From Prevotellaceae bacterium (lineage in GTDB: Bacteria > Bacteroidota > Bacteroidia > Bacteroidales > UBA932), in NCBI GenBank assembly GCA_031289895.1, contig JAITOP010000029.1, positions 1-5,357 of the forward strand: 5,357 nt of DNA, given 5' to 3'. Each line of letters starts with the position of its first letter. Position 1 is the stretch's first letter. Positions 1-4,773 of the stretch are shown piece by piece. The translations under genes were made by a program, and so were the position numbers. Under the pieces are notes generated by a model, which was not told the DNA's origin, did not search any database, and was given only the letters and a program-made list of their open reading frames with translations.

Positions 1-775
1 GCAAATCAAGATTTTTTGCTACCGAACCTATCGCAACATATCCGTTGTAACTTATGCTTCCGCCTTTTTTCTCACGATTGGTTGTTATAATAATAACACC
101 ATTTGCGCCACGAGAACCAAAAATAGCCGCTGCCGAAGCATCTTTCAAAACATCGAATGAAAGAATTTCGCCGGGCTGAATTGTATTAATATCAACACCT
201 TGAATACCATCAACAACAAACAATGGGCTGTTACTTGCCGACAGCGAAGTGCCACCGCGCAAACGTACAGATGCACCTGACGCAGGGTCGCCGCTGCCTT
301 GTGTAACCGTCAAACCGGCTATTTTGCCTTGCAGTAATTGTTCGGTAGATGAAATTATACCTTTTTTAAAATCTGCTGCCGAAACCGATGATATTGCACC
401 TGTCAAATCCGACCTGCGCGCTGTGCCATAGCCTATTGCAACAACTGTTGCCTGTTCTAATCCGATTGCGTCGGGCTGCAATTTCACGTTCATGGTTGGT
501 TGAGCCGTAAGTGTTTGTGTTTCATATCCAATGTATGAAAATACAAGCTGTGTTCCCTGTTCAACGGTTAATGTAAATTTTCCGTTTTCGGCGGTTGTTG
601 TACCTTGCGAGGCTGATACAACAACACTTACTCCCCAAAGCGGTGCATTATTTTCGTCGGTTACTGTTCCGTTAACAGTAATGCGTTGCTGTGCGTAAGC
701 CGAGTAGTTGATAAAAACAACTGCCGTCATTATCAACACAATATACTTTTTAATTTTTCTTAAATTCATAATCAT
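1..775 (-). CDS. SusC/RagA-family TonB-linked outer membrane receptor, N-terminal part (runs off left edge)
   Basis: Seen: 258 codons are open from ATG at 775 to the left edge. A signal peptide covers residues 1-28 (basic start, hydrophobic core, cleavage after AYA, then QQ). Residues 31-100 form a carboxypeptidase-regulatory-like beta-sandwich (NGTVTDENNAPLWGVSV, then GTTTAENGKFTL and FSYIGYE). Residues 106-128 match the SusC signature before the plug (LEQATVVAIGYG, SDLTGAISSV). The plug domain follows at about 125-235, with GKIAGLTV, VRLRGG, PLFVVDGI, VLKDASAAAIFGSRGANGVI. Known: this architecture is the TonB-dependent barrel that imports glycans or peptides with a SusD lipoprotein lid. The C-terminal barrel, roughly three quarters of a typical protein of about 1000 aa, lies outside. 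A second in-frame ATG at 769 gives a protein two residues shorter; neither start has a Shine-Dalgarno, so 775 is a choice. It is the third gene of an operon, 17 bases after its neighbour's stop. Inference: glycan import; the substrate cannot be read from this part. Confidence 0.95.
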   Translation of the reverse strand, partial: MIMNLRKIKKYIVLIMTAVVFINYSAYAQQRITVNGTVTDENNAPLWGVSVVVSASQGTTTAENGKFTLTVEQGTQLVFSYIGYETQTLTAQPTMNVKLQPDAIGLEQATVVAIGYGTARRSDLTGAISSVSAADFKKGIISSTEQLLQGKIAGLTVTQGSGDPASGASVRLRGGTSLSASNSPLFVVDGIQGVDINTIQPGEILSFDVLKDASAAAIFGSRGANGVIIITTNREKKGGSISYNGYVAIGSVAKNLDL

Positions 776-792
776 GATTATTTAATTAGGTT

Positions 793-1953
793 TTAATCGA
801 CAGTTACTAATGGGATATCTCCCGAATATATTTCGTTGTTATTCTGGTCTTTAATAACAACGGTAAGTTTGGAAATATTCATTCCCTTAAATTCTTCGGC
901 AATATTAACAAATGCGCGTTGCATAGCCATTGGTGCTGCGCCTGATAAATCGCCTGTAATTGTTTTAGTTCCGCCGGTAACAGAATACGATAAAAACTGA
1001 CCTCTGTTGTTGTATTCGCGGGTAATAACCAAAATATCTTTCAAACTTATTTTTACAGGGAAAAAGTACAAACTTGGCGGCGGCGGAACGGGAACTCCTG
1101 CTGCAAGAATAACATAATTTCCCGTAGCATCTGCGTTGGTAGCAGTCCAGTCATCCTGCACAAATAAAAATTCAAAATTGTTAAATTCATCTTCTTCTAA
1201 TGCACCAAAATACAGGTAAGGCACAAAGTCTTTTTTATAAATTCCATTGCCCAAATGTTTAAATTCCGTGTAGCAAGCCGATTGCGGTTGGCTGCACAAA
1301 GCAGCTCCTGTTTCCCAAGCGTGATATTCGATGATATGGTCGGCAAAATTATTATAACCGCCGTGCATGTGAACACCTTTTGCGCCACTTACCGCATCAG
1401 CAAAACCGGGAGCAAGATTGGCATTAAACAAAACAGATACATTGCTTGTAGGATATACATTTTTGCCGGGAATTGCCTGAGTATTATTATTTTCGGTTGA
1501 ATAATAACTCATAATTTTTCCGCTTGTTGCAAAATCTCCTACATAATCTGTAATTGTTTTAATTACAAGAGTACCTGTGTGATAATCATCAAAATTAGCC
1601 GACCTGAGCAAAAAGTTAAAAGCATGGTCGGAATGAGCGTATATATCCGCAGATGTCATTCCGAAAAAAAGTGTTGGAGTAAGAGTTATGCTCCAGATTC
1701 TGTTTCCTTCGTAATTCATGGGAACCGGGTTCCCTGTTGGATTTGATGGTGCCCATATCCACAAGAAAAGAGGAGAACCATTAGGCAGCACGGCTTCTTG
1801 TGTGCTTCCAAAATCAAAATACCATGTAATTTCTTCATCCATAGCATATACCGCAGGCACTACCCAATATTTATCGGGATTGATATCGGCTGCGCGTAAC
1901 GCCGACATTGACAGCATTATAAGACCAATAATGCAGAGTATCATTTTTTTCAT
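793..1953 (-). CDS. Exported two-domain protein, probable glycan-binding partner of the SusC system
   Basis: A 386-aa protein with a cleavable signal peptide (residues 1-21 or 22, ending ALRA) and no lipobox cysteine, so probably periplasmic or released rather than lipid-anchored. Residues 27-150 and 170-280 look like two copies of one beta-rich fold. The first has EITWYFDF, LFLWIWAP and NRIWSITLTPTLFFG, then HAFNFLLRS. The second has NVSVLFNA, GVHMHGGYNN and NGIYKKDFVPYLYFG, then NFEFLFVQDDW. Cys220 and Cys227 could form a small disulfide loop. A proline-rich linker (PVPVPPPPS, about 286-294) leads to a C-terminal beta-type domain (295-386). The spacing of aromatic residues resembles the starch-binding-type modules of SusE/SusF-like proteins and of DUF4961-like proteins found beside SusC genes; this is recollection of family style, not a search result. 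It sits 7 bases after the lipoprotein gene and 17 before susC, so cotranscription is very likely. Inference: binds or retains oligosaccharides at the envelope. There is no catalytic motif I recognise. Confidence 0.8.
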   Translation of the reverse strand: MKKMILCIIGLIMLSMSALRAADINPDKYWVVPAVYAMDEEITWYFDFGSTQEAVLPNGSPLFLWIWAPSNPTGNPVPMNYEGNRIWSITLTPTLFFGMTSADIYAHSDHAFNFLLRSANFDDYHTGTLVIKTITDYVGDFATSGKIMSYYSTENNNTQAIPGKNVYPTSNVSVLFNANLAPGFADAVSGAKGVHMHGGYNNFADHIIEYHAWETGAALCSQPQSACYTEFKHLGNGIYKKDFVPYLYFGALEEDEFNNFEFLFVQDDWTATNADATGNYVILAAGVPVPPPPSLYFFPVKISLKDILVITREYNNRGQFLSYSVTGGTKTITGDLSGAAPMAMQRAFVNIAEEFKGMNISKLTVVIKDQNNNEIYSGDIPLVTVD

Positions 1954-1960
1954 AATCTAA

Positions 1961-2488
1961 TTAGTTTTTAGTTAATTTAAATTGGTACGATACGAAAGGA
2001 ACATCGTTGGATGTTCTTGTTAGTTTCAACTCCATTTCGGGTGCAGCGCCGGGCATACTTGTGATGCTGAGTTTGCCGTTTTTATGCGCTTTTGCGGCAT
2101 CTTCATACAATAAAATTGCGGGAGGCGTTCCGTTGGTTTGCGGAAAATCTGTATCCAACGCCCAATAGCCTTGTTCGTTGAAAAGTTCGGGAGCGCTTCC
2201 GCTCACTGCATACGAAGTGGGATTTCCTTCATTATCCACGTTTAGTGTGATACCAAAAGTGGTGAATCCAAATTGGTCGGTTAACGAAATTTCCGAAGGG
2301 CTTAAACCGGCTTTTTTTGCTGTTTCATCTATTTGTGTTACAGACAATAAATGCCAATCGCCGTTTGTTTTTTCAGAAATAGTTATTGGCGACACATACG
2401 AGCCGTCGTCAGTATCATTGCATCCCGTAAAGAGAAACAAGGATAATAACAACATAAGGCTTCCAAATAAATACTTGGTTTTTTTCAT
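1961..2488 (-). CDS. DUF5004-like surface lipoprotein, first gene of the SusC operon
   Basis: A 175-aa protein. Its N-terminus has KK, a long Leu/Phe-rich core and a lipobox FTGC with Cys23 as the lipidated residue. Cys23 is followed by NDTDD; acidic residues just after the cysteine are the known export signal that carries Bacteroidota lipoproteins to the outer leaflet of the outer membrane. After a short linker come NGDWHLLSVTQIDETAKKAG (42-61), then LTDQFGFTTFGITL (69-82), and alternating short strands to the end (MELKLTR, VSYQFKLTKN). The W-x-L-x-S-V-T-Q-x-D-E-x-A-K pattern and the lipocalin-like strand order resemble DUF5004 lipoproteins found in Sus-like loci; the family name is from memory. 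The ATG at 2488 is the only start that gives a proper lipoprotein signal. It leads the operon: a -7-like promoter element lies about 55 bases upstream and the next gene starts 7 bases after the stop. Inference: a surface accessory protein for glycan capture or receptor assembly; no enzymatic role is visible. Confidence 0.82.
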   Translation of the reverse strand: MKKTKYLFGSLMLLLSLFLFTGCNDTDDGSYVSPITISEKTNGDWHLLSVTQIDETAKKAGLSPSEISLTDQFGFTTFGITLNVDNEGNPTSYAVSGSAPELFNEQGYWALDTDFPQTNGTPPAILLYEDAAKAHKNGKLSITSMPGAAPEMELKLTRTSNDVPFVSYQFKLTKN

Positions 2489-2490
2489 CG

Positions 2491-2510
2491 TTTTAAATGT
2501 TTTAAAATGT
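2491..2510. repeat. Tandem near-identical 10-mer in the operon leader
   Basis: TTTTAAATGT (2491-2500) is followed directly by TTTAAAATGT (2501-2510), eight of ten positions identical and equal spacing, just upstream of the lipoprotein start at 2488. If the minus-strand promoter call is right, this is in the mRNA leader. In such AT-rich DNA chance is a real alternative. It could serve as an unstructured A/U-rich ribosome entry region or as a protein-binding site. Confidence 0.35.
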
Positions 2511-2541
2511 TAAACATAGTTTTTGTTATTAAAATTTTTTA

Positions 2542-2549
2542 CAAAAATA
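2542..2549 (-). promoter_or_regulatory. Putative -7 promoter element for the SusC operon
   Basis: Read on the minus strand this is TATTTTTG, a full match to the Bacteroidota -7 consensus TAnnTTTG. Transcription would start near 2535, leaving a leader of about 45 bases before the ATG at 2488. About 19 bases further upstream the minus strand reads GTTTT, only a partial match to the -33 TTTG box. A weak -33 box fits a promoter that needs an activator, but the AT-rich background makes a chance match possible. Confidence 0.45.
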
Positions 2550-2760
2550 TAATTCATTTTACCATATTAAAACATACTAATAAGAAATATAGACGTTTTT
2601 GTTGTTTTTATTTTTCAAAGTAAATGTAATCAATAATATAACTCAAAAAACCTATTTAAAAAATATAGATAAAATATGAATGAAATCTGCTAAAATCCGG
2701 TTTTTTTTGAAAACAATAAAAACATTTTTCATAAAAATCGTAGAAATACAAAATTTTTCA

Positions 2761-2768
2761 TAGCTTTG
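2761..2768 (+). promoter_or_regulatory. Putative -7 promoter element for the regulator gene
   Basis: TAGCTTTG matches the Bacteroidota consensus TAnnTTTG exactly and stands out from the surrounding A/T runs by its G and C. The start site would be near 2773-2776, giving a leader of only about 20 bases before the GTG at 2793. That supports a start close to 2793. No good TTTG -33 box is visible 17-23 bases upstream. Confidence 0.5.
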
Positions 2769-2792
2769 CGGTAACAAAACCTATTTTATGCT

Positions 2793-4400
2793 GTGATAAG
2801 ATTAATACACATATCAGTTATATTATTTTGCGTTTGCCCGTCGTTTTCGGCTTACGCTAAGGCGATTAATATCACTACCGATTTGGATTCGCTTGATTAT
2901 TACATCACAAAACAAAATGAATATGTGCTGCAAAAAGAAAATCGCATCAGCAAAATAAAAGAAACCATTGCGCTACCCGAAAATGACACTAATACGCTTT
3001 ATACATTATACAATAATTTGTTTGAAGAATATCGGTCGTATATTTACGATTCGGCTTACGTTTGTGTTGAAAAACTGCTGGAATTATCGTACACGCTCAA
3101 CGATTCGTGCAAAATTACGGCATCGAATATAAAACTTGGTTTCTGTTATTTGTCGTCGGGATTATTTAAAGAGGCTTTTGATATTTTTTCGCAAATAGAT
3201 GTTTCAAATTGCGATAACTCCACAAAAATAGAGTATTATCTCAATAAAGCACGTTTGTATTACGATTTGGGAGATTATAACAACAGCGACGAATTTCGCC
3301 GGCAATACGATAATTTGGGAAACAAAACGATGGATTTTGCCATAGAACTGTTGCCGCACGGCTCGGCGCGCTATTGGGCGGCTATGGAATTAAAACACAT
3401 GAAATCTGCAAATTATAAGGATGCAATAAATGCTTTTGAACAGTTGATTTCTACCAACGATTATTCGGAACACGATTTGGCAATTGCCACGTCAAGCCTT
3501 TCGTATGTGTATTTTTTGCAAGGCGTGCAACCAAAAGCAAAACATTATTTGATTCAGGCAGCAATTTCAGATATAAAATCATCAACCAAAGAAACTGTTG
3601 CGCTTAGAAATCTTGCGCGAATGCTTTACGAAGAAGGCGACATTCAGCACTCTGCCGGCTATATCAGGCAGGCATTGGCTGATGCGCTGTTTTACAACGC
3701 ACGGCATCGGCAACTCGAAATAGGAAATATACTTCCAATTATCGAAAACGAAAGGGTGCATATTATCGAAAAACAAAAAAACAGCATCATCGTTTATTCT
3801 ATTGCAATTTCAATTTTAGTGATATTGCTGATTATAACTTTTTTTGTGATATGGAAACAGTTGCGAAAATTAAATCATGCAAAATCGATAATTCAAAAAA
3901 CCAACGAAAACCTAACATCCACCAACAACGAACTATCGGAAGCCAACAAAATAAAAGACGAATATATTGGCTATTTCTTTAATCTTGATTCGGATTATAT
4001 AGAAAAAATGGAATCGTATCAGAGATGGGTAAACCGCAAAATAGCAGCGCGGCAATTTGATGATTTGCAAAATATTCCGAAAAAATTAGATGCCAAGCGC
4101 GAACGTGAAGATTTATTTGCTCGCTTCGACCAAGTTTTTCTAAAACTTTTTCCATCGTTTATCGCGCAATTTAACGAATTGTTTAACCCCGAAGACCGCA
4201 TCTTCATTAAAAGCGGATTAAATACCGACTTGCGAATATTTGCACTCATTCGTTTGGGAATATCCGACAACGAAAAAATTGCAAAATTCTTAGGCTATTC
4301 GGTCAACACAATTTACACTTACAAAACCAAAATCAAAAACAAATCGCTAATACCTAACGACGATTTTGAAACTGTGATAATGGACATAAAATCTATATAG
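2793..4400 (+). CDS. SusR-like membrane-spanning transcriptional regulator (TPR sensor, C-terminal helix-turn-helix; DUF6377 type)
   Basis: A 535-aa protein. Residues 1-22 are a signal peptide or N-terminal anchor (hydrophobic core, cleavage after SAYA). About 25-325 are helical repeats of TPR type, for example NIKLGFCYLSSGLFKEAFDIF (split over 112-132), ARLYYDLGDY (153-162) and YKDAINAFEQL (208-218), placed in the periplasm. One membrane helix spans about 331-353 (IIVYSIAISILVILLIITFF). A coiled coil follows (355-390, IIQKTNENLTSTNNELSEAN), and a C-terminal helix-turn-helix lies at about 479-515 (RIFALIRLGISDNEKIAKFL, then YSVNTIYTYKTKIKNK). Known: this layout and length are those of SusR and related one-component activators of glycan-use loci in Bacteroides. 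It starts with GTG: an in-frame TAA at 2772-2774 blocks longer versions and the nearby ATG at 2788 is out of frame. Inference: it senses a periplasmic sugar signal and activates the divergent operon at 2488-1. It could also be a more general regulator of the same family. No frameshift is seen. Confidence 0.88.
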   Translation: MIRLIHISVILFCVCPSFSAYAKAINITTDLDSLDYYITKQNEYVLQKENRISKIKETIALPENDTNTLYTLYNNLFEEYRSYIYDSAYVCVEKLLELSYTLNDSCKITASNIKLGFCYLSSGLFKEAFDIFSQIDVSNCDNSTKIEYYLNKARLYYDLGDYNNSDEFRRQYDNLGNKTMDFAIELLPHGSARYWAAMELKHMKSANYKDAINAFEQLISTNDYSEHDLAIATSSLSYVYFLQGVQPKAKHYLIQAAISDIKSSTKETVALRNLARMLYEEGDIQHSAGYIRQALADALFYNARHRQLEIGNILPIIENERVHIIEKQKNSIIVYSIAISILVILLIITFFVIWKQLRKLNHAKSIIQKTNENLTSTNNELSEANKIKDEYIGYFFNLDSDYIEKMESYQRWVNRKIAARQFDDLQNIPKKLDAKREREDLFARFDQVFLKLFPSFIAQFNELFNPEDRIFIKSGLNTDLRIFALIRLGISDNEKIAKFLGYSVNTIYTYKTKIKNKSLIPNDDFETVIMDIKSI

Positions 4401-4468
4401 TCGCTGGGTCGTTGGCATTTGGTCGTTGGTTGGTTGTTTCATTGTTGATTTGTTTTTTTGTTGATTTG
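4401..4468 (+). repeat. G/T-rich short direct repeats right after the regulator stop
   Basis: Directly after the stop codon the plus strand is almost free of A and C. GGTCGTTGG occurs at 4407-4415 and 4421-4429, with the variant TCGCTGG at 4401-4407 and a trailing TTGGTTG. Then TTGTTGATTTG occurs twice exactly (4442-4452 and 4458-4468), separated by a T run. No hairpin is evident in this part and there is no coding frame. The composition is sharply unlike both neighbours. Similar TCGTTGG-like low-complexity strings are, from memory, seen at gene ends in some Bacteroidota genomes. Function unknown. Confidence 0.6.
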
Positions 4469-4480
4469 AATTAGCACGCC

Positions 4481-4509
4481 GATAACACTTCTTATACTAA
4501 ACTGTTATC
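4481..4509. repeat. Local hairpin GATAACACTT / AACTGTTATC
   Basis: GATAACACTT (4481-4490) pairs with AACTGTTATC (4500-4509) at nine of ten positions around a 9-base loop. The right half, CTGTTATCAAAA at 4502-4513, also has a distant partner at 4698-4709. The same bases can therefore form either a local or a long-range stem, and GATAAC appears again at 4702-4707. This is a sub-structure of the nested region. Confidence 0.55.
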
Positions 4510-4563
4510 AAAACACTTATTTTCAAAAGCCACCCTTAATAGCAAAAATTAGCCTCAACATTC

Positions 4564-4610
4564 TACCCTTATTCCCTTATTTACAATATTTCAATAAGGG
4601 AATAAGGGTA
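4564..4610. repeat. Perfect 18-bp hairpin with 11-base loop
   Basis: TACCCTTATTCCCTTATT (4564-4581) is the exact reverse complement of 4593-4610, around the loop TACAATATTTC. Each arm is itself two direct copies of CCCTTATT (AATAAGGG on the other side). Neither strand has a T run directly after the stem, so it is not a standard intrinsic terminator. It lies 164 bases past the regulator's stop and 164 bases before the stop of the opposing gene, exactly midway. An RNA copy would be stable in both transcripts and could block 3'-end decay or read-through. Confidence 0.9.
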
Positions 4611-4773
4611 TGTGTTACCTGTTTTCGGCTATTAAGGGAACTTTATATAAATAAGGGTTTTATATGTTTTTTTATTTTTTTTATGTCTAAATCGGTATTT
4701 TGATAACTGTGTACTTATAAATGAAGAATTAACTTCTATAACTCAACTTACGGCTAATCAAATCAATAATAAA

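Larger units (their letters stand above)
2489..2792. promoter_or_regulatory. Divergent AT-rich promoter region between the SusC operon and its regulator
   Basis: These 304 bases separate two divergent genes and contain no plausible coding frame. They are extremely A/T-rich with many A and T runs. They hold one -7-like element per direction (2542-2549 on minus, 2761-2768 on plus), a near-perfect tandem 10-mer at 2491-2510, and an exact 10-bp direct repeat ATTTTTCATA at 2724-2733 and 2753-2762, the second copy overlapping the plus-strand -7 element. A regulator divergent from the operon it controls is the standard SusR-type arrangement, so the regulator's binding site probably lies here. I cannot identify it with confidence. 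Confidence 0.7.
4461..4766. repeat. Nested inverted-repeat region between convergent genes
   Basis: Several inverted-repeat arms are stacked around nearly one centre. From outside in: 4461-4475 with 4753-4766 (14 of 15, one bulged base); 4502-4513 with 4698-4709 (11 of 12); 4510-4522 with 4649-4661 (12 of 13); 4533-4543 with 4628-4638 (11 of 11); and 4564-4581 with 4593-4610 (18 of 18). The third and fourth pairs align without a gap over 34 bases and share the centre 4585.5; the innermost centre is 4587. The two outermost pairs are centred 20-28 bases to the right. The motif CCCTTAWT recurs in every inner arm. There is no open reading frame. Possibilities: a MITE-like or REP-like mobile element, a structured 3' end serving both convergent genes, or a structured RNA. 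No target-site duplication was identified. Confidence 0.75.

Noticed and set aside
793..840. Type IX secretion C-terminal signal on the 386-aa protein
   Set aside because: The last residues (EIYSGDIPLVTVD) lack the conserved glycine-hydrophobic-Y/V and terminal K-rich pattern of known type A sorting domains.
1931..1953. Lipobox at Cys7 of the 386-aa protein
   Set aside because: The cysteine is only at residue 7, inside the hydrophobic core and preceded by MIL; this is too early for a lipoprotein signal. The A-rich site near residue 21 fits ordinary signal peptidase.
2178..2513. Plus-strand open frame antisense to the lipoprotein gene
   Set aside because: It lies opposite a gene with a clear lipoprotein signal and family-like motifs, and its translation shows no domain or export signal. 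Similar antisense frames at 249-431, 1255-1500 and 1718-1960 were dropped for the same reason.
2489..2792. A small gene or riboswitch in the divergent region
   Set aside because: The region is nearly pure A/T with frequent stops in all frames and has no G/C-rich conserved stems of any riboswitch I know.
4564..4610. Standard intrinsic terminator
   Set aside because: The stem is perfect, but neither strand has a T run directly after it. The nearest T-rich stretch (4667-4684) is more than 50 bases away.
4510..4661. CRISPR array suggested by repeated CCCTTAWT units
   Set aside because: The units are 8-11 bases, in inverted rather than direct arrangement, with unequal spacing, and there are no spacers of uniform length and no cas genes.
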